Shown here piece by piece: positions 41,600-52,312 of a DNA stretch of 64,000 nucleotides. The position numbers and the translations under genes were made by a program. The notes under the pieces were generated by a model. That model saw only the letters and a list, made by a program, of their open reading frames with translations. It was not told the origin of the DNA and made no database searches. Each line of letters begins with the position of its first letter. Position 1 is the first letter of the stretch. Origin of the DNA: Pyropia yezoensis. Lineage: Eukaryota; Rhodophyta; Bangiophyceae; Bangiales; Bangiaceae. The stretch spans positions 42,027,030 to 42,091,029 of the forward strand of contig CM020618.1 of assembly GCA_009829735.1 (NCBI GenBank), read 5' to 3'.

Positions 41600-42172
41600 T
41601 GTGGTATAAAACTCGATCCTCTCAGACACGTGTCAATATCCCTCGGGGGAAAGGGACAGGTAACGCAGAAAGGGGAACTACGAGAATGGTATGCCTGTTG
41701 CCTCACGTGCCTGCTTGCAGGGCAAACAGATACGCACGGTAGTGCACACGGGGAAGAGGAAAGCAAACGCGCAGTTGTCTTTTTCCCTGAGGGCGCGGGC
41801 CGAGGGCGCCTCGCTGTCCCTCTTAACGTGCATCTGGGGGAACCCCGGCACGTTGGCCCGGTAGCCCCCCCCATAACCCCGAGTGGCCCCGACCCGAGTC
41901 TAACCTCGTCAGGTCGGGGGCCACTATCACTACTAATTCTATTCCCACTCACTAATCTCACACTCAAATTCTCTCAAATCAAGTCCCTCACAAATATGCA
42001 AAAACACATCAGAAATCCCTCTCTCGCGTGTGGATAGCGTAGTCCACCGCATCCCAGTGCCGGGCACGGGCCACGGCCGCCAACCATCGCCACACGGCGG
42101 GCGTGTTCTGGCACCTGGTGCCCTCTGGTTGCAGTCCCGGGTCGGCGCCAAGTCGGGGCCAGGGATGCTACA
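41600..42172 (-). repeat. 5' LTR of element C
   Basis: It is 573 bp, running on the minus strand from TGTAGCATCC at 42172 to TACCACA at 41600. The 18-base primer site follows at about 41578-41595. It differs from the 3' LTR of A at one position that I can see. Confidence 0.95.
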
Positions 42173-43437
42173 CTTTGGCCCCTCCGCCAAAGCCTCCTTT
42201 AAAGTGCCCCAGTTTCTCAAAGTCGAGTGCCTCCGGTCACGATTTAGTTCCGACCATTCGAGGGAATCGCTCTGGCTGCCCAGTGGGCGTGGGGAAGTGG
42301 AACAGCTAAGAGGCGGTACAATTCGGCGCGCCTGCGCTTGTCAGCTTCTGCTGCGGAGCCCACGTCGGCCCACGTACGCTGAAATTGTTACTCTGGCGAT
42401 GGCACAGTAGGGGGGGTTGAGCGGAGGCATCTGCCCTCCCGCTCGCTTGTCCCTTGCCCGGCAGCGCCCGCCCATCACTTGAAGTCTCGGAGGGCGTTCG
42501 GTTCGCAGTGGGAGTGTGGGCCACTGCACAACCCAGCTCGCAAGCGAGGGCTGTTGATGAGGGCGAGGGTCACAGAGGCAGACGCGGCTCTGCCTCCCGC
42601 AACCACCGGCCGCTCTTCTCTCCTCCCCAAGACCACCGCGTTGCGGTGCTGGCACTCTCGTCGCCATCGTTGCCGTCACCCTCAGCGCGCCGCTGTGCTC
42701 GACCGTAGCCTGCTGGCGGCTCTCTTCCGGCCGCATCGCTTGTTTTTGGCCGCGTCCTCATCTTCCTCCCCGTCGCTACCTTTGCAGTGATGCTGGGAAG
42801 CGCCCATGTCGCCCCTGCCCTCGCAGCCGCCGCCGCCTCCCCGACGGGTTTTGGCCACTGCCGTCGTGGCCTCGGCAGGCGAGGAGACCATCGCTGCACA
42901 GAGCAGCATCTTGCGTGCCGTCGCAAGGCAGTCACTTGGCGGAGCTCCCACAACCACTGTACGGAGGGGGGGGGGGAAGGAAGGTGAGTGAGAGGGTTGA
43001 GGGGTTGCTGGCGTCGTCAGCCGCGCTGGCTTTGACCAATGTTATGCGAACTGTGGACGTGGGGGAAGGGGAATGTGGAACGCCCGCCGCACGTCACCTC
43101 TTTCACGGTGGACCTTGGCGGACTGCCTCGTCCCGCCAGGGTTGCTGGAGATGGTAAGCACGGGCCCTCTACTCCGCAGACGTTGGCGACGGTGCTCTGG
43201 GCAACTGGTGCCGTCGTGGTTATGCACTCTTTGGCGTCACTGCAGGCCGGGGGGCAGGGGCGGGTGTCTGAGGGGTAGGAGTCGGGCGGGCGGGAGTAGG
43301 GGCGGCTGTAGTTATGGGGTCGGCGTGGAGTGGAGCGGGAGCGGGGGGGTTGGAGCGGGGGAGGGGCGGGGGTGTGGCGGGCGGGGGAAGACCAGAAGTA
43401 GCATCAAAGGCAACTGGCACAGACAGCAGAAAACTTA
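42173..43437. other. GC-rich flank of element C, no supportable gene
   Basis: The first 60 bases contain CTTTGG, CCAAAG and TTTAAAG motifs like those flanking A. The rest is GC-rich with G runs (for example 42966-42975 and 43330-43390). Short frames exist on both strands but none shows a recognisable motif. Confidence 0.5.
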
Positions 43438-44004
43438 TTGCGGCCGGCTGTCACATACACAGTGAAGCAGGCTTTCCCCCCGATTCGAAAGCCCTCCCAA
43501 GAGGGCTTTGGTGAGTCTCTCAAAGACAAAATAATACAGTATTATATTTTCAAACTCTGGATCCCAAAGCCTCTGACAAGCCAGGTGCCTGCGGTATGCT
43601 GGATACCCGGAGAGCACGCAAAAGAGACCGCTTACGATGTTCAGGACATAGAAGTGCGTCGCGACATTCATACAATCGCATTGAGTAAGATACTGTGTTT
43701 GTCGCAAGGTGTTCATGTGTGTCAAGCAAGGAATGATTCATCGAGGAAATACCCGAGATATGTCCGTGCTATTTCTGCGAAGAAGCATTCCTTTCGGGAT
43801 CCCCAGGGGGCTACATTCCAAGCCTTTCGTGCGTCCTCTGGGCACATGAGCAGTCATCATGGTCTGCTCGTTGGCCTCTGTTTTGACTTCGCCCGGCTTC
43901 AGGGCGGGTCCTGGCGTCACGTTATCAATCTTCAGGATGGACTGATATTGTGGAATGGGAAGCATGGTTGGCAAAGTGCTTGCATTTTTTTTAGTCGGCT
44001 TTGA
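43438..44004 (+). CDS. Unrecognised 188-residue frame in an AT-richer island
   Basis: A single frame with an ATG start and ordinary amino-acid composition (no Pro/Arg low complexity) runs to TGA at 44002-44004. I do not recognise the product and see no domain motif, signal peptide or membrane segment. The opposite strand is also partly open, so this may be chance or a degenerate mobile element. A 9 bp perfect hairpin, AAAGCCCTC and GAGGGCTTT, lies at 43488-43509 inside it. Confidence 0.2.
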   Translation: MRPAVTYTVKQAFPPIRKPSQEGFGESLKDKIIQYYIFKLWIPKPLTSQVPAVCWIPGEHAKETAYDVQDIEVRRDIHTIALSKILCLSQGVHVCQARNDSSRKYPRYVRAISAKKHSFRDPQGATFQAFRASSGHMSSHHGLLVGLCFDFARLQGGSWRHVINLQDGLILWNGKHGWQSACIFFSRL

Positions 44005-45931
44005 TCAAAGCATGCTTTAATTAAAGACATGTCAAAACACAACGATGTGTTTCTTACCATTTTTGATTGTGAACTAAGTACATGAGAATTTGTGCGCGCC
44101 CCAAATTGCGCCAGCAAGAACGGGCGTGGTTGGGCGCCATCTAAGCAGTCGCAGTACACCTTCTGAGCGCCAGTGACGTCCTCTTTGCGCGTCCTTTACC
44201 CCTCCCCCTTCCCAACGTGCAACGAGAACAGTCATTTATGTATCAATTAATGAATAAATTAATGAAAGGGCTCGAGAGATCGACCATTCATGGAACGTTT
44301 ACTTATGTGACCACTTATACTGACAACCATGGACAACTTGAACATGGATCGTAGTTGATCAGGCAGGGTCGGTCAATCGGTCGAGGCTTGTCTCCTGCCA
44401 AGTAGTGTTTGATCTGCGTGCGACCTGCAGTACCATGAGCGAACACTTGCCGCATATGTAGAAATGCCACGCCAGCAGAGTCCCGTTCAGCTGCTTGTCC
44501 TGCACCAGCTTGTTTCAATGGCGACACACGGCCTCGACTCCAGGCAGCAACGTAAATCTCTGCCTCGTGTCACTCGCCCGACCGCCTGAGCCAATGCTGG
44601 GACGCGCGGACGGGATCGTTGCGCCTCCAGCATCGTCATCCTCAGCCTCTCTGACCCCCACCGTACGACCTTCTCCAGCGGCAGCCTTCGCCGACGTGTC
44701 GATCAAACCGCAACATCCAATGTCGTTCGAAGCTCGTGCGCCGGCGCCGACCGCAGGAGCTGTCCGAGAGTCCATCATGCGTCAGCACATGAAGCAATGT
44801 GCACAGAAGGCTCACGCGTGAAGGAAACCGCGCGGGGCCTTCTGGGGAGAGGGTGGGCCAGGTCGCGACAGGCTCCACAGGCACGAAGCAGATGTCACCC
44901 ACGGGGTGCAACAGAGCATGCTCGGCGACGCCGTGGGCAGCAAGCAGCGGCAGACCAGCACTCCTCAACACGACTTGCATTGTGTATTGACCTACTCATA
45001 AAATGAACGATTAATGATAAAGTGAAAAAATGAAGTCAATTAATGAATGTATTACTGAACGCCGCGACAAAAAAAATCAGTTTGAAAACCCTGATAGGAA
45101 GGTTCTCAATGGGTGCCCTGTGTCGCTGAACAGGCATCGATCGTCCTCCGAGCGTCCCAACAGCCTGCTTCTTGGCTGAGTTGGAATGGTGGGACGATCG
45201 CACGTGAATATATATTTGTCGTCAGACTTGCTCCTAATACCAATCGTAGGTGATTGGTGTCTCTTGACTTGTCAACTACGCTTTCCTTGGGGAAATAACT
45301 TTGAACTAAACTTAGTAGTTCAAGTGAAAGATCGACACTAGAATCCCGTTGGTCGACTTTTACGAATCCTTCCGTCTGTTCTGTTTAATCACTTTACCGC
45401 GTGAAACGGATTTACAAGGAGTGGACCGTCGTTGGACAGAGTGAGCAAATACTATACTTGAAAAGTAGCTGACACCAATTCGTCCGGGCGTGCGGCCAAG
45501 CGCCATTCCCGTCCCCGCCCCCGCCCCCCCAAACATGCCCGCGGCGACGGTCATGGTTCTTCCGCGCTGACGCCTCCTTGGCGACGGTCTGCGCAGGGCC
45601 ACGCCGACGGTGGCGGTGCTCGCTGCCGCCGCGCCCGCCGCGACGGGCCGACCGCCGCCTCGGGGGGGGCGGGGGGGTGCGGGTGCGAGCGTCCCCGTAC
45701 CCAGCAGGACCGTGAGCGCCCGCAGCAGCAGCTGCTGCCGGGCGCTGGTGCTGCCAGCTGGAGACGCTTTGCTCCCTCCCCGGTGGCAGCCGCGCCGGTG
45801 GACGCCCCACCCGACGCCGGCCCACATCCCCTCTGTCCCTTCCCTTCCCTTCCCTCCCCCCGCCCCCCCCCCCCTGCTAGTCCATCGCCCCCCCGCCTTC
45901 CTCTCCTCTCCGCTCCTCTCCCCGGCTCACC
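44005..45931. other. AT-richer intergenic region and 5' leader of the ARF-GEF gene
   Basis: I see no convincing gene. Two stretches share TCAATTAATGAAT (about 44234-44262 and 45035-45050), each within ATTAATGA-rich DNA, and bracket about 800 bp. From about 45800 the plus strand becomes a C/T-rich tract up to the ATG at 45932, probably the 5' untranslated region of the downstream gene. Confidence 0.45.
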
Positions 45932-48900
45932 ATGGCAGACCCGCGTGACTCCTTGTGCGCGCTCGCGCTGGCCGAGTCGCGGGTGGTGCTCGCGGCACTG
46001 CGGCGCAACGGGCGGTTTACGGCCGCGTCGAGTGACCACCCGCTCGTGTCACAAATCAAGAGCGTCAAGGAGGCGGTGCGGGCGGCGCTGGCCGCCCGCT
46101 GCCAGTCGTCGTGGGATGCGGGTGCGGCGGCGGCCGCCGCCGGTGCCGCCGCCGGTGCCGCCGCCGCCGCTGACGGCACCCGCACGCTGGACGCGGCACT
46201 TGTGTCGCGGCTGCTGACGCCCTTCCTGGCCGTCATCCGGTCGCCGTTGGTGGGCGGCCTGACCACCTCTGCGGCGCTGCAGGCGTCGTCACGGATCCTC
46301 TCCCACATTGAGGCCCACGACCTCGTGGCCCCGCCCCCGTCGCTGGCCCCCGTGCTCGCCGACACCATTGCCGCCGCGGCGGTCTGCCGCTTTGACCCCG
46401 CCGAGCCGGCGACCGACGAGGTCGTCCTCTCCCGTATTTCGTCGCTGGCGGCAGCCGCCGCAACGGGGCGCGCCGCGGGCGCCCTGTCAGACGCGTCGGT
46501 TCTCGCGGCGATGGAGACGTCCCTGCACATTGCGGGCGGGGGCGGGCGCCGCCGCGCCACGGACCTCCTCCGCGCGTCGTCCGCAGCGGACCTGCTGGCC
46601 ATGGTCCGGCGGCACGCGTCTCTGGCGGGGACGTTTGTGGCGGCGGCCGGGGAACCGGCGGCGGCAGCGGCCGCGGTGGGAAGGCCGCGCTGTTGTGCCG
46701 ATGCGGACGCAGGCCGCTGTGGCCACGAGGACGCGTGGGAGCTCGCGACGGACGCTGTGTACGACGTCCCCGTGGGGACTGCGGCTGCCGTGGCTGGCGC
46801 GCCTCCAGCAGGCGGTGGTGCCGCCGGCGGGGGTGGTGACGGCGGGGGCGCCCTCGGCGTGTCGGGAGGAGCGAATGGCTCTGTGACTGCCGACGCCCGT
46901 CGGGTATCCTTGGGCGGCGACGCGGGGAGCGGCGCGCCCCTCCCCACGGTCGCCTTCTCCCGCTCCGCCCCCGCTGCGCCGTTGCCGTCGACAGTGTCGC
47001 GGCCGCCGACACGGACGCCCCCGCCGCCGCCCCCGTCAGGCTTTACCTACTCCTTTGCAGACGCGGATCGGCCACGGTCGGCCGGGCCCGCCACCTTTCG
47101 GGCGCTCCGCTCCATCCTTCGCCTCGCGTCGCGCATGGCCGACCCGTCGGCGACGGCGTCAACGACGGAGCGGGGCCTCGGCCTGGCCATCCTGTCAGCG
47201 GCGCTCACCGCGGGAGGGGGCTCCCTCGCGGCGGTCCGTCCGCTGCGGGCGGTGCTGCGACGGGACGCCAGCCTGGCGGTCGTGCGCGGCATTGGCAACG
47301 TAGCGGACCCACCTCCGCTGATTGCGGCGGCGTGGGCGGCGTCGCATTTGCTGCTAGTGAGCCTCGGCCCCGCCGGTGGACCGCTGCTATCCGCGGTGCT
47401 GACGCAGGCGGCCCCCGTGTACATCGCGGGCGTGCCTGTCGATGCGGGGTCGGCACCTGACAGGAGGGACGACCCCCGTGAGGCGCCGGCGATACCGTGG
47501 CCCGCCCGGGAGGTGGGGCTGGAGGCGCTGGTGTCGCTGGTGGCCACCCCTGGGCTCCTTGCATCGGCGTTTTCCGCCTACGATTGCGCACCGACGTGCT
47601 CGGATGCCGTCGGGCCTCTGCTTGAGGCCCTCCGTGCGTCTGCGGCGCGGCTGCCGACCGATGAGGAGCGGCGGCGGCGGTTGGGAGAAGAAGAGTCGGA
47701 CGACGATGACTTTGCGGTAGGCGGTAGCGGGGGTGGCGACAATAGCCATGGTGGCGGCGGCGGCGGTAGTGGTAGGGGCGGGGTCGGCCGCAACAATAGG
47801 GGGGCTCTGGCGTACGCCGAGCCGGATCGCGCCGCCTCCCTGCTGTGTGCCGAGGCGCTGGCTGCCGCCGTAGACGGCGTCGGCGGCCGCCTGCTCGCTC
47901 GCTCCGTAGTGGTGCCCGTGCGGGCAGTGTCGGACGCCAGCCTGGTTGGACTGCTCGACCGGCGGCGGGCCAAAACGCGCACGGCACTGGCGGCTCAAGC
48001 GTTTAACACATCCAAGCTGTCCCGTGGCGCCGTTGCGGTGGTGAACATCCTTTCGCAGTGGCAGCCACTCGGGTCCGAAAGAGTGGCGACGGCAGCTGGT
48101 AATGGTACCGGGGTGTCAGCGCCATCGGCTGGGACCAGCGGTGAGGCGGGAGCCAGTGGGGTGGATGCCATCGACGCTCAGGCTGCTGCGGTTGCTCGAT
48201 TCTTTCGGGCGGTGCCCGGCCTCAACAAGGCGGCTATTGGAAACATTCTAGGCGAACCCGACCCGCTATCCCGGGCGGCACTGGCGCACTTTACCGCGTC
48301 GTTCAACTTTGCTGACCGGCCGTTTACATCTGCGCTCCGCGTCTTCCTCGAGTCCTTCCGACTGCCCGGGGAGTCTCAGAAGATTGACCGCGTTGTGCAA
48401 TCGTTTGCGTCGCACTACCACGAGCAGAACACTGGTGCTGAGAGCGGTGGCGACGCAAGTGGCGGCAACGGCAGCAAGGGTAGTGGCGGCAGCGGCGGTG
48501 ATGCCGGCGGTGACGGCGCGCTGTCGCAGTCAACCCGTGCAGGGAGTGGTGCACAGGTGGCGGGCGCGCTGGCGTCGGCCGATGCGGCATACGTGCTGGC
48601 GTTTGCAGTTGTGATGCTCAACACTGACCAGCACAACAGCTCGGTGCGGAAAAAGATGGAGCTGTCCGACTTCATCCGCAATAATCGAGGCATCAACGAT
48701 GGGGAGGACGTCCCGCACGCCTTCCTCGCCGAGGTGTTTGACTCCATCGCTGCGGTGGAGATCCGCATGTCGGACGAGGCGGGGATTGCCGCACTGACCG
48801 AGGAGCATTGGGATGAGTCGCTCCGGGTGACCCCGATGTTGTCTCTGACACCCGTCACTTCGCCGTCGTCGCCCGACGCCCGTGCTGCAGACACGGTGCT

Positions 48901-51900
48901 GTTTTCATGTCTGTGGCCATCCGCCGTGGCGGCGGCGCTTGCGTCCTTGGCGGCTTCCTCCCCATTCGAGACGTCCGGTGTCCAGCAGTACCTCGAGTCG
49001 CTGGTGACTGTTGCCCGCTGTGGCTCCGCCCTCCGTCGGACTGCGCCCGTGGACGCGGCCGTGTCCGTATTGGCCGGTGTAACGGGGCTGCGAGAGGGGC
49101 CCCTTTCCGGTGCCATTCTGCGCTTTGGGGGGTCCATCAAGGCCCAGATGGCTGCCGTGGCCCTCTTTGGCGCCGTCCGCGTGTGTGGTGACTGGTTACG
49201 GGCAGCGGGGTGGCAGGCGTTTGTGGACGTAGTGCTCCGCCTTCACGTCCTGTGCCTGCTGCCGTCGGCAGCCATTGATCAGGGCTGCGGGCCTGACCTG
49301 GTGGATGCTGACGGCAACCGGCTTCAGGCTTCCCGTGTCACGCCCCGGTGGTGGCCTGGCTCGGTGGCCAGGAGGCTACCCCCAGAGTTGATGAAGCGGG
49401 CCAAGCAACGGCGTGATGCGCGGCGGGCGGCCAAGCGCCGTGGCCGCGGTGGGTTGGCGACCGCCAATGGGTTTCTGACGGCAGTGGGTGGGCTCTTTGG
49501 GGCGGCGTCGGGCACGTTCCGCGCCGCACGGGCGGGCCTGGCTGAAGCCGATGAGGCCTTTGGCGGATCTGACGCGGGAGACGGGGGGAAGGCGACTGCG
49601 GCTGCCGCCTCGCTGCCCCGCCGTCCCGCATCGTCCGGCGACCTGACCTCGACGTCAAGCGGTGGCGCTGGCGGCACGCCCGCCACCGCCGTCCCTGTTG
49701 TCAATGGTATCTCTGTGATCGACGACCACAGTGACCTGGAGCTGTTTGACGAGAACGACCTGTCCACGTCTGAGTCAGATACATCTGCTGAGGCACCTGT
49801 GTTTGGCCCCCGCGCTCGCGTACCGGCATTTCTGCGACTACGTGGCCGGGACGCGGTTGAGGCGCGGGCACTTGCGCGCAAGTCCCTCGCCGACAGCGAG
49901 GCCGCCCAGTCGCTGGTTGCTGAGGCCAAGTTTCTTCGCTCTGAAGCACTGGCCTGCTTTGCTGACGCTCTATCCCAGTCGGCCGCTCTGGCTGTCACTG
50001 GGAGCAGTGTCGGTGATGGGGAAGGCACGGAGGAGCGGGTGCATTCCCCATCGGTCACGTCGTTGGCCCCGCCTTCGACGACAGCAGCTGAGTTTGTACC
50101 GTCGGCAGCGCAGGGTCAAGAGCCGAGTGCGAGGGCACCCGACCAGCTGCTGCGGCAGGCCACCTCCCGTGACAGCAGCGACTCGAGCAGCGCTGACATT
50201 GGGCCTGTAGAGGCTGAGGACGCGGCCGCTCTTGCGGCGCTGCTTGATCTGCTTCCGCTTGCGCCGCCTTTGGACTGCATTGCGGTGGTGGGAGACTACG
50301 TGCCGCCCCGGCCTGGCGACAACGGCCGCGACGCGAGCGGCGGGCGAGATGGCGGCGGCTTTTCGCTGCCGCTGGCCGATGGGGACAGCGGGGACTATGG
50401 TGGCGCGGCCACGGGGGAGGAGGACTCAGATAGTGAGGTCAGTTTTTGGGCGGGCGGCAAGCGGGGGGTCACGGCTGGCGACGGCGTTGGGACTGGTGGT
50501 ATTGGTGGTGGTGGCGGCGGCCGTGGGGGCGGCCGCCAGAGCAGCCGGCGGCGGAGCCGAGATGAGGCGGCCGCCCGCGATGCTGTTGCTGCCGGGGCGA
50601 TCGACCTGCTGGCGGAGCTGACACTCGCCAATGAGGACAGGCTGGTGGTGGTGTGGCCAGCATGTCACGCCGCCGTCACTTCAATTGTGGCGCCGGCCCG
50701 TTCCCCATCGGGGGCGCTAGAGCGGGGCGCGGTCGGCCTCATGCGTGTGGCCGCCCGTCTGCTTCATCGGCCAGAAGTACAGGCCGACGTCCTGCGCTCG
50801 CTCGCCCTTTTTGTCCAGTTGCCACCACCAGCGCTCGCCAGTGTCTCGGTGCCCGTTGCGTCGGGGGTGCTGCACATGGTGTCGGCCAACGCAGCGTGCG
50901 TGCGAACAACGCCAGGATGGCACGCCATTCTGTCATTGGTAGAGGTGTGCGCTCGGTGCCCACCGGTGGCTGCCGCGACAGGTTTCCGCGCCCTCTCCGT
51001 GCTGCTGTGCGAGCACGGCGCGACCGCGCCGAGTGCGGAGCGGCCACCTTCGGCCGCCCCAGACCCGACGATACTGGCTGACAGTGGCGGTGAGGCGCTG
51101 GCGCCGGGCGACGTGGGCGTGTCGGTCGAGACGTTCCTGCCCCTCCTGGATGCGGTTGTGGCGTACACGGCCAGCCCGGATATGGGCCGCAGTGTAGCCG
51201 CGCTCAACCTGCTCCACGTGCTTGCCGGCCGCGTGCGGCCACTGGCGGACAAGGTGGACCAGCCCCCTGCCCTCCATGGGGCTACGACCGCGTCCGCGGG
51301 CGGCGTGGCCGACGCCTCTGCCGCTACCACCTTTGCTGCCGGCACCGCCGCTACCTCTGCGACAGCGGGTAATGCGGACGACGAGCCATCCCGTGCGTGG
51401 AGTGACTTTTGGGGCCCCCTCCTGCGTGCGCTGGCCGCGGGCGGGCGGGACCATCGGGGCCGGGTGCGGAACCACGCGCTTGTGCAGTTGGAGCGGGTGG
51501 CGTCCGAGGCGGGCGCGGCTGCGGTGCAGCTGGCCGCGGCTGATTGGTGCCGCGCGTTTACCGCCGTTCTGTTTCCGTTGGCAGACACGCTCGCCGCGTC
51601 TGACGGCATGTACGCGGCGACGCTCGCGGTGGAACGTGACGCACAGGCAGTCCTCCGGCGGGGAAGCGGGAGCGGCGCGTCGCGGCGACCGGCAGGGCCG
51701 TCGTCGGCCGCCGCTGCCGCCGCCGCAGCCACTTCCGATGGGGGTGCCGCGGACGGCGGCGCCGGTGGGGGCCGGGACGCCAAGCTCCTCAGCGGTGTCC
51801 GCGGCGCGTGTGCGCGCACCCGCCTGCACGCGGCGGATGTGGTGGCGCGCACCTTCCTCCAGCACCACGCGGTGATTGCAGGCGGGCTGGGGGCGGCGGA

Positions 51901-52312
51901 CTTTGGCCGCCTCTGGCTTGCCGTCCTCACCGTCCTCCGCCGCTTGGTGGGCGACGGCAACGGGGGGCTGCGGGAGCACGTGGGGGAGCGGCTCAAAAAC
52001 GTGGTGCTGGTGATGGCCTCGTCGGGGCTGCTCGACGTGGCGGGTGGGGGGGGAGGCAGCGCCGGCGGGGGGGTGCTGTGGGACGCGACTATGGCCGCCC
52101 TTGGCGACTGGCTGCCTGACGTCGCCACCGAGCTTCGCGCCGTGACGGGGGGGGCTGGGGGTGGCGGCAGCAACGCGCCGTCCCCCCCGCCGTCCCCGCC
52201 TGAGGGGGGGGAGGCGGCCGCCCCGCCGGCCGTGACGCCACCCGCCGTGGACGCCCACAGGGAAGAACGGGAGGGGGACCTCCCGCGCGAGCAGGCGCCG
52301 GTTGCAACCTAG
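45932..52312 (+). CDS. Large ARF guanine-nucleotide exchange factor, GBF/GNOM subfamily
   Basis: The 2126-residue protein starts at ATG in CACCATGG context and has no intron. It would exchange GDP for GTP on ARF1-type GTPases at Golgi or endosomal membranes to recruit vesicle coats. The DCB region begins near residue 10 (LALAESRVVLAALRRNGRF). A HUS-box-like YDCAPTCSDAV follows at 550-560. The Sec7 domain spans about 748-955: FRAVPGLNKAAIGNILGEPD, FRLPGESQKIDR with the catalytic glutamate E814, MLNTDQHN and DFIRNNRGIN. Sec7 most resembles plant GNOM and animal GBF1. A Gly/Ser-rich insert of about 50 residues sits inside Sec7. The HDS regions are spaced by low-complexity linkers, making it longer than GNOM (about 1450) and GBF1 (about 1860). 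Confidence 0.95.
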   Translation: MADPRDSLCALALAESRVVLAALRRNGRFTAASSDHPLVSQIKSVKEAVRAALAARCQSSWDAGAAAAAAGAAAGAAAAADGTRTLDAALVSRLLTPFLAVIRSPLVGGLTTSAALQASSRILSHIEAHDLVAPPPSLAPVLADTIAAAAVCRFDPAEPATDEVVLSRISSLAAAAATGRAAGALSDASVLAAMETSLHIAGGGGRRRATDLLRASSAADLLAMVRRHASLAGTFVAAAGEPAAAAAAVGRPRCCADADAGRCGHEDAWELATDAVYDVPVGTAAAVAGAPPAGGGAAGGGGDGGGALGVSGGANGSVTADARRVSLGGDAGSGAPLPTVAFSRSAPAAPLPSTVSRPPTRTPPPPPPSGFTYSFADADRPRSAGPATFRALRSILRLASRMADPSATASTTERGLGLAILSAALTAGGGSLAAVRPLRAVLRRDASLAVVRGIGNVADPPPLIAAAWAASHLLLVSLGPAGGPLLSAVLTQAAPVYIAGVPVDAGSAPDRRDDPREAPAIPWPAREVGLEALVSLVATPGLLASAFSAYDCAPTCSDAVGPLLEALRASAARLPTDEERRRRLGEEESDDDDFAVGGSGGGDNSHGGGGGGSGRGGVGRNNRGALAYAEPDRAASLLCAEALAAAVDGVGGRLLARSVVVPVRAVSDASLVGLLDRRRAKTRTALAAQAFNTSKLSRGAVAVVNILSQWQPLGSERVATAAGNGTGVSAPSAGTSGEAGASGVDAIDAQAAAVARFFRAVPGLNKAAIGNILGEPDPLSRAALAHFTASFNFADRPFTSALRVFLESFRLPGESQKIDRVVQSFASHYHEQNTGAESGGDASGGNGSKGSGGSGGDAGGDGALSQSTRAGSGAQVAGALASADAAYVLAFAVVMLNTDQHNSSVRKKMELSDFIRNNRGINDGEDVPHAFLAEVFDSIAAVEIRMSDEAGIAALTEEHWDESLRVTPMLSLTPVTSPSSPDARAADTVLFSCLWPSAVAAALASLAASSPFETSGVQQYLESLVTVARCGSALRRTAPVDAAVSVLAGVTGLREGPLSGAILRFGGSIKAQMAAVALFGAVRVCGDWLRAAGWQAFVDVVLRLHVLCLLPSAAIDQGCGPDLVDADGNRLQASRVTPRWWPGSVARRLPPELMKRAKQRRDARRAAKRRGRGGLATANGFLTAVGGLFGAASGTFRAARAGLAEADEAFGGSDAGDGGKATAAAASLPRRPASSGDLTSTSSGGAGGTPATAVPVVNGISVIDDHSDLELFDENDLSTSESDTSAEAPVFGPRARVPAFLRLRGRDAVEARALARKSLADSEAAQSLVAEAKFLRSEALACFADALSQSAALAVTGSSVGDGEGTEERVHSPSVTSLAPPSTTAAEFVPSAAQGQEPSARAPDQLLRQATSRDSSDSSSADIGPVEAEDAAALAALLDLLPLAPPLDCIAVVGDYVPPRPGDNGRDASGGRDGGGFSLPLADGDSGDYGGAATGEEDSDSEVSFWAGGKRGVTAGDGVGTGGIGGGGGGRGGGRQSSRRRSRDEAAARDAVAAGAIDLLAELTLANEDRLVVVWPACHAAVTSIVAPARSPSGALERGAVGLMRVAARLLHRPEVQADVLRSLALFVQLPPPALASVSVPVASGVLHMVSANAACVRTTPGWHAILSLVEVCARCPPVAAATGFRALSVLLCEHGATAPSAERPPSAAPDPTILADSGGEALAPGDVGVSVETFLPLLDAVVAYTASPDMGRSVAALNLLHVLAGRVRPLADKVDQPPALHGATTASAGGVADASAATTFAAGTAATSATAGNADDEPSRAWSDFWGPLLRALAAGGRDHRGRVRNHALVQLERVASEAGAAAVQLAAADWCRAFTAVLFPLADTLAASDGMYAATLAVERDAQAVLRRGSGSGASRRPAGPSSAAAAAAAATSDGGAADGGAGGGRDAKLLSGVRGACARTRLHAADVVARTFLQHHAVIAGGLGAADFGRLWLAVLTVLRRLVGDGNGGLREHVGERLKNVVLVMASSGLLDVAGGGGGSAGGGVLWDATMAALGDWLPDVATELRAVTGGAGGGGSNAPSPPPSPPEGGEAAAPPAVTPPAVDAHREEREGDLPREQAPVAT

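Larger units (their letters stand above)
34240..42172 (-). mobile_element. Ty3/gypsy chromovirus, family 1, copy C (inverted, 3' end missing at the gap)
   Basis: Read on the minus strand it has 5' LTR, primer site, gag, pol and part of the antisense frame, and stops at the position equivalent to about 5884 of copy A. Its coding sequence agrees with A and not with B at every site compared. The base before its 5' LTR (42173 onward, minus strand) reads CAAAG, the same as the 3' flank of A. I therefore think A and C are one insertion represented twice. Confidence 0.93.
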
